A stretch of DNA of 64,000 bases, from NCBI GenBank assembly GCA_039090855.1, contig CM076997.1:168422709-168486708 (forward strand). The letters are read 5' to 3'. This DNA is from Macrothele yani (taxonomy: Eukaryota > Arthropoda > Arachnida > Araneae > Macrothelidae). A program made the translations under genes and the position numbers. This document shows, one piece after another, positions 1-9,604 of this stretch. Every line of letters begins with the position of its first letter. Positions within the stretch are counted from its first letter, which is position 1. The notes under the pieces were generated by a model that did not search any database, was not told the origin of the DNA, and was given only the letters and a program-made list of their open reading frames with translations.

Positions 1-364
1 ATTTTTTTTTCCGTAGTTGTAGGCAAGTCACCCATTAATTTTTTTCATGTCGTTTTGAGAACGGTTTTTCCACCGCTGAGCTTTCGTCGAGTTCATTTCC
101 AGAAATCCCCATATGAAATGCTTGGAACTTTGCGCTCCAAGCATTTCCTCTCCTTTCTCAAAACAAAAACGTCTAAGTGCAATCTTGTTTCTGGATACTA
201 ATTTGAAGCTTCTGTAACTTAAACTACTGCCCTTATACCCTTAATTTCTAATTCCGTCATTTTCGGCGAGACCGATTATTCACGTCAAAATCTTCATTTC
301 AGCAGCATTCAATAGGGATGTTCATATCAGTGGGAAATATTGATGGTGTGTATCTGTGGTTACT

Positions 365-735
365 CATTCCCGAAACATCGATGCATCGATAGTATCGATA
401 GAAATTTTCGATGTATCGGTAAAAATCTCGACGTTTCGATGTTTTTGCTAGTAAGCCGAAGAATTCATAGTTTTCAATCTGTAGCAGTAAATGGGCAGTA
501 CATGGATAAAATCTCTGTCCAACATAACGGTGATTACTCACCAATTCAACATCGAATAACTATATCTTTTTTATGTTTCGGCGGAAACACCTTGATGTTT
601 CTTCGATGCATCGGTGTGAACCTCGATGTTTTGCTAATAAACTGAATAATTCCCACTTTTCCATCTGCAAAAGTGAATGAGCAAAAGATTTGTAAAATCT
701 CTGTTCAATATAAGAGCAATACTGGGGTCTTTGAA
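365..735 (+). repeat. Two degenerate tandem copies of a ~195-bp unit
   Basis: Two diverged copies of one unit lie about 194 bp apart (phase marks near 417 and 611). Each has a CGATGCATCGAT-like block, a stretch resembling CGATGTTTTTGCTA, and then a TAAAATCTCTGTxCAA block (near 508 and 694). Short open frames on both strands follow from the repeat and are not convincing genes. TCGATGCATCGA-rich blocks are common in non-autonomous DNA transposons of arthropods, but I cannot assign a family. Confidence 0.5.
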
Positions 736-739
736 AGTA

Positions 740-2010
740 TTTATCATATCTAATCCTTAGATCTTGATCAATCATTAGCTCTATAATGTATTGGTTTCTC
801 ATTTTCCTGATCCGAGTGGTATCCTTCATAGAATTATTTCTTGATTTTGCAATTTTGAATGCATCCTTTTAGCTCTCTATTTCGTGTAGTTTATACATCC
901 GACACAGGTACTGTGAGTTAACAGTTACTACTTCCTTTAAGACTAAATTATTTTGCTGATAGTTTAGCACAACTTCCAATTTTGTTTTTCTGTGTCACAG
1001 TTCATAATCTCTTGATTTTTTTCTTTCTCTTATTTTTCGCTATACTTCATCATTACAGTGCCAGGTTTCTTTTCCAGCTCTGTATATTCTCCGAGTACCT
1101 CCTAGTGTAGATCTCGCTCACTTCCAAGCACTTTCAAAACACCTTCCACCATTACTGATTACTTTAAAGTTCCTTTGCTCTCATTTCTTGGAGAAAATTT
1201 TCTTTTAAAGTTGACTTAAATTTCTTCTTTTGAAGTCTAAATCAGTTGATTTTAGTTTCCTCATTGTCATCTTTTTTCTTCTTCTTTTAGTTCTTTCTAT
1301 TATTTCCAAGTCCAACAGAAGTACTTGATGTTGCAGCGAACTTCTTACCTCGGGATTGCTTTAAACTTTTTCAATTATTTCTGCTAGGAAATCCAGGATA
1401 ACATATAATACACCTGTGATACTTCTACAACCTTGAGTCTCCCTCGTTTGAAAGAAGGTATCGGGTAGTTTCATATCAAACATCATGGTTACTTTTATGA
1501 TATTGTACGCCTCTTCGTTCCAACCACTATATTGTCTTCCTTCATCCGCGTTTTGTAGATGTTCACTACTTTGTCCAAAATTACGATTAAGGTATATTTC
1601 GATGACACTCTTTCACCTTCTCCTACATCTTTTAATGCTTCTTCAATCAGCAGACAACTATTCACCTTTTTCAACAGATCCCAACCACTTTGTTGTGAAT
1701 AAGAAAAGAAAGCATTGATTGGCATTCTGTTCAATGTAGTTCGAGCAGTTCTGAGTCTATATCATCTGCTCTTAACTTTCAGGATATCTTTTAGACCATT
1801 TATCAGGTTAATCTGCATTACAATTCTTCTTTAACCATTGGTTACGCTACACAAGAGCTTTTAACCAACCCACAGCTCCAGTGCTTTATTTGTTTCCACC
1901 TTGACCTGAATGCCGAGTGTGTGGATCTTTCTGCTTTCCATCAAATCGCCCATTTATCATATTCTCCTAGTGATTCTTTCAATATTCAGTGTTGTCGCTC
2001 TAAATCTTTT
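740..2010. other. No recognisable gene
   Basis: AT-rich sequence with short pyrimidine-rich tracts. A 79-codon minus-strand frame at 1495-1734 is open but matches no family I know and has no supporting context. No RNA gene or transposon end could be recognised. Confidence 0.5.
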
Positions 2011-2017
2011 AACTTAC

Positions 2018-2960
2018 TTATTTGAACCCAAACATAGCTCTAGTACACGGAAGTGCCATAAAAACTGGGACATCTTTCAAATACCGCGTTGGTCCATATC
2101 GCGATAGGGTAACAGCAGCAACGCGACAGAGCATGGACTCCACGATTTCTCTGTAGTACTGTGGAGATAGTTCACACCGTTCTTTTTGAAGAGCTTCCCA
2201 TAATTCCGCAATATTTGCCGGTGGAGGATTCTTGGCTTTGACGGCACGTTGAACAGCATCCCAACTGCGTTGGATGCCGTTTAAATCTGGCAAACGAGGG
2301 GGCCAAGTCAGGATTCCACACTGTGCGAAAGGTTCCTCCAGCTATAATCTGGCGACTGTGAACGTGTGTTGTGACTCATTTTCGTGTTGAGAAAGGTCGC
2401 ACCTGTCGGAGTAGTTGTATAGCATGAATGAGTGGAAATGTTACCCAAGGGTGGTTGCGTGACCTCCACAGGTCAGAGCGGTCTGCAGAAGTATGAAAGG
2501 TCCAAATGCGTACCAGCTGAAAACACACCACACCATAAAAGAGACACCGCCTGCTTACACTGTCCCTTGTAGGTATGCAGGATCCATTTTCTCGTGGAGT
2601 AGTCACCACTCCCAGTTTCGCCCATCTGCCCGAACCAGTTGGTACCGCGATTTGCCAGACCAGGCGCTACACGTTTCTAATCATCTTGCGTCCAGTGTCG
2701 GTGTTCACGAGCCCAGATGAGGCGAAAATACTTATGTCGTCGAGACAGCAATGGCATCCGTGTGGGCCCGTCGGCTCCGGAACCCGATAGAACACAGGGA
2801 ACGTTGCAATGGCCAAACGTTGATGCCACTACTGGCCGCAACATTGAATTGAGCTGAGATTTGAGGCAATGTTGCACGCCGGGCAGATATTACTAGATGT
2901 GCCAGACGCCGCTGTTCACGATCGTCCATGGCTTTTCTCCTACGACAACATCACCGGTCT
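2018..2960 (-). pseudogene. Tc1-like transposase relic
   Basis: In pieces over several frames this reads as a Tc1-family DDE transposase. An N-terminal piece is open at 2732-2929. It is followed by a catalytic-core piece with a WSxxSRYQLVRADGR-like match near 2640, a FSWYAFGPF-like match near 2500, and a C-terminus at 2018-2293 carrying NIAELWEAL, IVESM and GPTRYLK. The usual WSDES motif reads WSGKS, so the first catalytic aspartate is lost, and the second catalytic region is not readable. Stops and frameshifts break the frame repeatedly, so this is an old dead copy. Terminal inverted repeats (TIRs) were not identified. Confidence 0.85.
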
Positions 2961-3270
2961 CTCACGCTGGATGCGTTCCCTGAGTTTGTGTAGTCCAGGT
3001 GCACCCTTGAAATTGTTGAACATCTAAATCAAAATTTCGTGGGGATTTGCGAGATGGAGTCACCCATCTCCCGAGAGCAGACTGCCATACCACGTTCGAA
3101 ATTGTTTTAATCTTGAAAAGCTGCCATCTGAACTGCGAATGATACTACTTAGACTTGCGGAGATATCTGCCTCTACATAAACCTCTTACGGACGAAACCA
3201 TTTACCGCATGGGTGTGATGGCATGTAATGGAAATGGTAACGCCTTTCCCAGTTATTTTGACACCTCAAC

Positions 3271-3889
3271 GTATATGCTAAGGACAGAACAGCCTGTCTG
3301 CTTTCAATCCCAGTATCGAACAGCGTTTCTTCATATCCCGATGTTACAGCAACCGAATTGAGAAGGGCTAAGGACAGAACAGCCTGTCTGCTTTCCATCC
3401 CAGTATGGAACAGCGTTTCTTCATATCCCGATGTTATAGCAACCGAATTCAGAAGGGCTAATGACAGAACAGCCTGTCTGCTTTCAATCCCAGTATGGAA
3501 CGGCGTTTCTTCATATCCCGATGTTATAGCAACCGAATTGAGAAGGGCTAAGGACCGAACAGCCTGTCTGCTTTCCATCCCAGTATGGAACTGCGTTTCT
3601 TCATATCCCGATGTTATAGCAACCGAATTGAGAAGTGCTAAGGACAGAACAGCCTGTCTGCTTTCCATCCCAGTATGGAACAGCGTTTCTTCATATCCCG
3701 ATGTTATAGCAACCGAATTGAGAAGGGCTAAGGACCGAACAGCTTGTCTGCTTTCAATCCCAGTATGAAACAGCGTTTCTTCATATCCCGATGTTATAGC
3801 AATCGAATTGAGAAGGGCTAAGGACAGAACAGCCTATCTGCTTTCAATCCCAGTATGGAACGGCGTTTCTTCATATCCCGATGTTATAG
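3271..3889. repeat. 90-bp tandem repeat, about 6.9 copies
   Basis: Units start at 3271, 3361, 3451, 3541, 3631, 3721 and 3811, and the array stops abruptly at 3889. Copies differ by only a few substitutions each, mostly at recurrent sites (for example CTTTCAATCC versus CTTTCCATCC). The period is a multiple of three and the unit has no in-frame stop in at least one frame on each strand. This creates a 136-codon plus frame (3358-3768) and a 160-codon minus frame (3186-3668) with 30-residue repeats. I regard both as repeat artefacts. The low divergence suggests recent expansion or homogenisation. Confidence 0.95.
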
Positions 3890-4049
3890 TAGTAAACCTT
3901 CTTTAGCGCGTCTTGGGTAGGGCTAGGAATGCACTGATTTCTCTACTCCAGTTGGATTGTGGGATACCACATCCTCATATTTCAGTGCCGCAATTATACT
4001 ATTAATACCGTCCGCCACGAGTACCCTTTTGTAAGAACAGGTTGACCAC

Positions 4050-4257
4050 ACAAGTGTCCGAGTGATCAGAGGCTTACGTTTCTCACTAGTCATGTGAGCT
4101 TGTCTCTAGTTCGAGTCCAGAATGAGGCATATGGGAATGCGCTTGTCTTATTACGCTGGCTCATTCCTTTCCCTGGAACCAGTGACTCCAATAGTACGGA
4201 CAGGAAGCTGCTTGTTGCCTATTGAATTGGTGATGGTATTCATTAAACCCTGAAACA
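4050..4257 (+). mobile_element. tRNA-derived SINE, old copy
   Basis: Matches the SINE family seen at 24371-24590 throughout. It has a degraded tRNA-like head with a B-box-like AGTTCGAGTCC, the ATGAGGCAT joint, the CTTGTCTTA block, the CCTTTCCCTGGAACCAGTGA block, the TTGCCTATTGAATTGGTG block and the CATTAAACC tail before an A-rich stretch. It is much more diverged than the copies at 24.4 and 46.8 kb. Confidence 0.8.
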
Positions 4258-4355
4258 AAAATATTAAGAACAGGTCCCACTATGTGAAGGCAGAATTGAC
4301 GTTTCTTAAAGAAAAGCTGTATTTTTTTCATCACTAGATCATTAGTACCCCAAAC

Positions 4356-4415
4356 TTTTTATCTGAAAGAATATACTAAAAATTGCATAATTTAGTGTAT
4401 TCTTTCAGATAAAAA
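4356..4415. repeat. Short near-perfect hairpin, 25-bp arms
   Basis: Arms 4356-4380 and 4391-4415 are inverted copies with one mismatch, separated by 10 nt. A partial third, direct copy of the inner motif (GAATATACTAAAA) follows at about 4418. The compact arms and short loop suggest a local template-switch event rather than a gene. Confidence 0.85.
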
Positions 4416-4439
4416 AAGAATATACTAAAAAGAAAATAC

Positions 4440-5035
4440 TAATAACGTATCAATAGTTCTCGAAATCCGTCCATAAAGTACTCAAGATTTTGTTTCTGAA
4501 ACCTCAGTCGTATTTCTGACTTCAGTCTTTCATCAGATTGAAGTGATTGTCTCTTAAGTGTTCTTTTAATTTACAAAGCAAGTGAAATTTTCCAGCCGTA
4601 GGTGCTGGGCTGTACCGAGGTGGTAGCAGCCGTGTACATACGATGCGCTCGATCGTGACAACTGTGGCAGCATCTCCATCTCATCAGAAAACATGTGCGG
4701 CATTCACCTGGCACAAACTTTTCAGAATCCCAGAAGACTTAAAATAATGTGGCCTACCCTTTCTTTAGAAATTTTTGCTGCAGAGACGATTTCTTTTTTA
4801 CTTTATGCAGCGACATCATCATATCAATTTTTCAACATGCTGCTGATGAAACTAACCTGTTTCATTCAAGGGTATTCTGGGCCATGGTTTACCTCACAAA
4901 TTTGCTATTCTACATCCTCATCTTTGCAATGCCTTGCCCATCATCTAACAGTACTCACATCAACACAATGTTTCCCATGAATAGACAAAATCATCGCTTT
5001 TGCCACGTTTTCTTTAATTAACACACAGCAACAGA
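4440..5035. other. No recognisable gene
   Basis: Two overlapping open frames (4693-4980 and 4749-5021) are present but have no recognisable domain or supporting context. I see nothing else supportable here. Confidence 0.4.
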
Positions 5036-5104
5036 AACATTGTTGTACAGACACCACTGGGATCGTACCCTAGATCTCTCGATAACTAGCCGAGTGCGTT
5101 TGCA
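5036..5104 (-). repeat. tRNA-like repeat fragment
   Basis: Read on the minus strand, about 63 bp match the segment around 26640-26695. The shared blocks are AACGCACTCGGCTAG, TTATCGAGAGAT, a B-box-like GGGTxCGATCCCAG and GGTGTC. The promoter-like B box and dispersed occurrence point to a tRNA-derived repeat. The 5' acceptor-like half seen in the 26.6-kb copy is missing here. Confidence 0.6.
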
Positions 5105-5546
5105 ATCTTCATGAATGTATTTGGAAGATTTTCACCATGTTTCCCGTGAACTGCTCGCAATCTTCATGAATGTCGATGAACCCAACTTTTTCTGCAATGA
5201 GGAATTCAATGATGACTAGTTGTTTGAGTCGAAGGTCTGAACATCCCTGCATTTCGACTCACACTGAGCAGGAATTGTGTGAAGCCGAAGGACCTCTGTA
5301 CAGTATGGTGGAGGGGGAACTCATCTGAGTGCTTAAACCGGTTTTGTCTAGATTTTCCACTTTTACTTCAATGTTGCAGTGCGGGCAAATCAGTATGAAT
5401 CAAATTATTATTTGTTAGCTTTGTAAGAAGCTTCATAAAATTAGCAAGAATTATTTATTAAATTGTTTTTTAATTGGAAGAAGGTTGTCTGATCCGATGA
5501 CGAAAAACAAAGGGATACAATTCGTAAAAAAACTTACCGATAAGTA

Positions 5547-6752
5547 ATACACCAAAAAGCGAAAACACTATAATATGGGCGCCTTTATGCGAATCAAAGC
5601 AACTGCAGGTAATCGACGGTGCGCGCGAAGCTCATGAGACGGAATAAATAACATCAAATGCTAAGCTTTGTTAATCAGCGTTATTTTTTCTGGGAAAGGC
5701 AGCGGACTCAAGGGAGTTCCACAAAGACCAAATTTCAATGGGTCAGAGCATTTTCGAGACGGAATTTCTTAAAGGGTACTGACGGTGAGCAGTGGTTAGT
5801 ACCGTCCAAAAGTGATCCCATGAGGGAAAAACCGCAAAGTGCCGGCATGGTGTGGGCCGGCCGCTGCTCATCGATTCTATGTAGAAGTGAGCGAAGGCTA
5901 TCGCGTATGGTAGGAGCTAACAGAAGGGATACTGCAGCACAACGCGCTGGTAATTTGAATACTGGTGACTGAAGTAATGTGTCACCGACACAGTACATGG
6001 AGCTGCGTAGCCGCAGATCGCTCCGAGTTCCCATTCTAACCTCGATTCACCGTCAAAATCTCCTTGAATAGGCACGCGAGCATCAAAACTGGACCTTGAA
6101 TGATTGGAAAAAGGTCATTTTGATCCGATGAATCTGGTTTGCTGTTGTACCATGTAAACTGCCGGGTACATGTGTATCGTTTACCTGGAGTAGTATTGGA
6201 TGATGCACCGTGAGACGAAAACAAGCCGGTGGAGCAGTTGTAATGCTCTGGGCAATGTTCAGCTGTGGAAACCCCGGTTCCAGTTAGTCGTGTGCGCGAA
6301 ACTGTGACATCTACTACCTACCTAAATATCTTTGCAGAACAGGTACATCTTCTCACGGTATTCCCTCTAGTTGTGTCTTCTTTCAAAGGGATAATGCGCC
6401 ATGCCACATTGCTGGGGTTATTAGAAAATGGTTCGAAGAACTCGAGGAACATTTCGGGGTATTTCCATGGACTCCAGATTCACCAAACATCAATCCAATC
6501 GAGCATCTGTGGTTTGTGTTGGAACAGCAAACCAGATCTGCGGCGTCTCAACCACGTAACTTACCAGAGTTCAAGGATCTACTGTTAACGTGGTAAGTAC
6601 CAGATATCTTTGGAAATCTTGAAACGTCAATGTCTCACCGGGTAAAAGCCATTTTGGCCGCACGACGAGGACCAACATATATTAGGTGGCCATAATGTTT
6701 TCGCTACTATATATATTAGGTGGCCTTAATGTTTTGGCTACTCGGTGTATAA
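5547..6752 (+). mobile_element. Tc1-like DNA transposon relic
   Basis: An element of about 1.2 kb. Conceptual translation over shifting frames gives an MELRSRRSLRVPILTSIHRQ block (near 5998), SDESG (near 6120), FQRDNAPCH (near 6390), and SPNINPIEHLW (near 6480) followed by an ARRGPTYI-like end. The third catalytic residue reads N in SPN instead of D. The right end carries the motif GGTGGCCxTAATGTTTTxGCTACT twice in tandem (6683-6750). The left boundary at 5547-5583 has a diverged inverted counterpart, so TIRs are visible. Several stops and frameshifts make it inactive. Confidence 0.85.
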
Positions 6753-6823
6753 TACCAAATTTGGATTTTAGGACTTTTGCAGCCTTTTATTTTCAACTTT
6801 GGTAACAGTATCCCAACCTAAGG

Positions 6824-6945
6824 TTGGAATATGATTGCCTTGTAGATTGGAATAAGCTTGCCTTGTAGATTGGAATAAGCTTGCCTTATAGATTGGAATA
6901 AGCTTGCCTTTACAACCTAAGATTTGGAATAAGCTTGCCTTATAT
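6824..6945 (+). repeat. 23-bp minisatellite
   Basis: GGAATAAGCTTGCCTTGTAGATT-like units begin at 6826, 6849, 6872 and 6895, with a fifth at 6926 after an 8-bp spacer insertion. The array lies directly downstream of the Tc1-like relic. Confidence 0.9.
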
Positions 6946-6959
6946 TTTTAACTTTTTAT

Positions 6960-7002
6960 GGCGGTCTTAAACTCTTGCCATTTGTAAAAGTTTAAGACCG
7001 CC
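6960..7002. repeat. Perfect hairpin, 14-bp arms
   Basis: GGCGGTCTTAAACT (6960-6973) is exactly reverse complementary to 6989-7002, with a 15-nt loop. No terminator role is implied in a eukaryotic context. Confidence 0.85.
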
Positions 7003-7059
7003 TGTCAATTTATTGAAAATTTAGATTTTCAAAGAAACAACTAATTATCAGTCAGATAT

Positions 7060-7915
7060 TTGGAAAAATGACACCACAGATGAATAGTTACATTTTTTTG
7101 AACACAAAAACACCGAAATCAGTACTTCGTGTGGCCACCTTTGTTTTTTTATAACGGACAAAACACGATGTGTCATACTCTCAATGATGGACTTGCAGTA
7201 GTCACTTGAAATGTCTTTGCACCGCATGTACTTTTTATCGTGTCAATCAAAGCTTGGGAATTTTATGGCTGCTTTTCTGCTACTTGTCTTTTAAAATGGC
7301 CGACAACTTTTCGATGGGGTTAAGGTTGGGGCTATTACTGCGCCAGTCAAGCACAGATATGTTTTTCTTCTGCAGGTAATCCTTTACTGTCTTTGATCTG
7401 TTGCATGGAGCACCATCATGCATAAAGATTGTACATCTGTGTACTTGCACATGAGTTAGCAGCTTCTCATGTAACACTTCCACATAAAAAGGACCAGTCA
7501 TGGTAGTGGCTGTCGGAAAAAAAGATGATAAAGCAGTACCGGTTGCTGACATAGCTCCTCATATCATCTGACTACTATCAGACCCTTTTGAATGTAGCAA
7601 GGCCTTGATTTTCTGGCATGAACTCCTCGGACAACACATAACTATTCGTCTTATGGAACTGCCATCAGGTGGGGTTGTTTTTCTTGTACATCCACTTCTC
7701 TTTCGGTAGCTAAATTCACCTGTATCTCGATATTTTATGATCGTATTTTGAATAGCTGTCTCGCTCAGATTAATCTTTCTGCTTATGTCACGTTCGAAGT
7801 ATCCTTCATGATATAAAGTCACTATTTGTGCCCTCTGAGTAACACTTAATGAAGCGTTTTGCCCATATTTCGCTATATAGAAATTACGTACAAAACCTCT
7901 CAGCCTGAAAACCAT
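7060..7915 (-). pseudogene. Tc1-like transposase, internally deleted
   Basis: Two minus-strand frames make up one transposase. Residues from 7915 down to 7559 give a helix-turn-helix region (LSVTQRAQIVTLYHEGY, ISRKINLSETAIQNTI) and a KRSGCTRKTTPPDG linker. After a TGA where the family has Trp (SQMI-stop-GAM), 7552-7280 gives the second catalytic region (IFMHDGAPCNRSK) and SPNLNPIEKL. The stretch with the first catalytic aspartate is absent, indicating an internal deletion, and the third catalytic Asp reads Asn. The element is clearly dead. The two halves are otherwise open and easily aligned, so decay is moderate. Confidence 0.88.
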
Positions 7916-7999
7916 AAGTAAACTGACGCTCGCACGCTTCCTACAACTCTATCAACAGCTGCCGCTGTAGGATGATGCAACACCGACAGGAATTTGAGT

Positions 8000-9240
8000 A
8001 ATACAGACAGTAGCTGATGCAATCGGCAGAAATCTCCTAATACCAACAGGTAGTCTTACAATTTTTGAAAATGGCTGTACTGGATTCAAACCCGAGCACC
8101 GATATTGGAGAGCTAGAGTCCCAATCAATCAAACAGCACTTTTGTTCATCACTTCTGACTTCCTCGTATTTTTGAAAACGCCATTGGCCTCACATTGAGA
8201 AACAAAAATTGAAGAATGATACCGTCGCTTCCTCTTGGACTTTCTACTTTTTGCTGCACAAACAGAGATATGGAGAATTTTGACGTATTAATGAATGATT
8301 GCGAAATGGAGTTTTTCGTTTATACCTGAGAAAGTTGTTGGTATTACAAGCGAGAGCGGTGTGCCGTTCATTCTCATTAGGTTCCATGTGGGGTGGTTAC
8401 AGCTCCATTTAATTATTCAAACCGTGATCTCTAGCTCCATTAGGATTCTGCTCCCCTTTCTATGCATTGTATACACAGTTCTGATTCTCTATACTGGCCG
8501 GTTTAACCCTGATTTCAAATTAACTGCGTTAAAGTTCATGATGGATAGGCTGATGCTCCTATCTTCGCTAGTGCCCGGTACTGTTGCTATGAAATGGGAA
8601 ATTAATTCTGCACCTACAAGCCGCAGAGATAAGCAAAATGCTCGATTAAAGCAGATTTCTGCATTACTGTGAATAATCATATCTCACCAATTCGAATACG
8701 TGCTGCTCAACTGGGTGTTAAAAAGAAATTTGTGTTCTGTTTTTCTCAGTCAGTTACTGTTCTGAAATTACAAATGAATTAATAAATAAATTTGCGTTAG
8801 GTTTCAATTTCTCGTTGAATTAAATATCAAAATATTGTTTCTCTGAATTCATGTATATTAACACGTTTCAAGAAGTATTTTCACTCCAAAATATATACAA
8901 AAAAGTATATGTAAATACGCAGACTGAAAGCATTCGTGTCTAGCATAAATTAATTACAATTGAACATGAATGAAATAGCATTTCCTATGAAATTCTAGAC
9001 TTTTATATTGAGTCTCCGGAGATTTCATCGCAAACTTTTATTCTTTTATGCCTGTCTTTTTTCTAACCAAATATTTTTATTAAACTTTTCCTTTTCTTAA
9101 GATTTCTGAATATATTTTGTCTGAAACATTCTGCAGGAGATTTGAACATAAAAAAATGCGTTTCTCACTTTTCTCGCACTTGCTTGAGAGTTTTATTGTA
9201 GATCCATAGTTTCTGCGGAAAGTGGTAACTGGAGATGAGT
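8000..9240. other. No recognisable gene
   Basis: AT-rich sequence. A 125-codon plus frame (8295-8672) is hydrophobic in parts but resembles no family I can name and lacks context. A B-box-like GGGTTTGAATCCAG on the minus strand near 8090-8105 may be a SINE fragment. Confidence 0.4.
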
Positions 9241-9244
9241 CATA

Positions 9245-9593
9245 GATTTATAGGTATGATAGTGAAACCCTATGATACCTATATTTCACTACACTATAGT
9301 ATTATAGTGTAATAACACTATATAGGATAGTCTATAAACATATATATATGACAGATAGTCTATAACACTGTAGTATGATAGTCTATAACACTATATGATA
9401 GTCTATAAACATATATATATATGACAGATAGTCTATAAACATATATATATATATATATATGACAGATAGTCTATAGCACTGTAGTATGATAGTCTATAAC
9501 ACTATATGATAGTCTATAAACATATATATATATATGACAGATAGTCTATAACACTGTAGTATGATAGTCTATAACAAACATATAAACAAGTAT
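9245..9593. repeat. AT-rich composite satellite
   Basis: Variable units are built from GATAGTCTATAACACTGTAG, GATAGTCTATAACACTATAT and GATAGTCTATAAACATATAT followed by (AT)n and GACA. GACAGATAGTC marks recur at 9350, 9423, 9461 and 9536. The same motifs reappear at 14940-15004 and 15982-16050. This shows that one satellite tract has been opened up by the insertions that now separate these pieces. Confidence 0.9.
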
Positions 9594-9604
9594 TATGGTA
9601 TAAT

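Noticed and set aside
1495..1734. 79-codon minus-strand frame as a gene fragment
   Set aside because: Lys/Glu-containing and plausible by composition, but it matches no family and neighbouring frames are closed.
3186..3768. 136- and 160-codon frames over the 90-bp array as repeat-protein genes
   Set aside because: Openness on both strands follows from a stop-free unit whose length is a multiple of three.
3271..3889. CRISPR array
   Set aside because: Units are contiguous 90-bp copies without unique spacers, in eukaryotic DNA.
6960..7002. Hairpin as a rho-independent terminator
   Set aside because: The window is eukaryotic and no adjacent transcription unit fits.
8085..8150. tRNA-like fragment with B-box GGGTTTGAATCCAG
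   Set aside because: Only the B-box half is recognisable; no A box, body or second copy.
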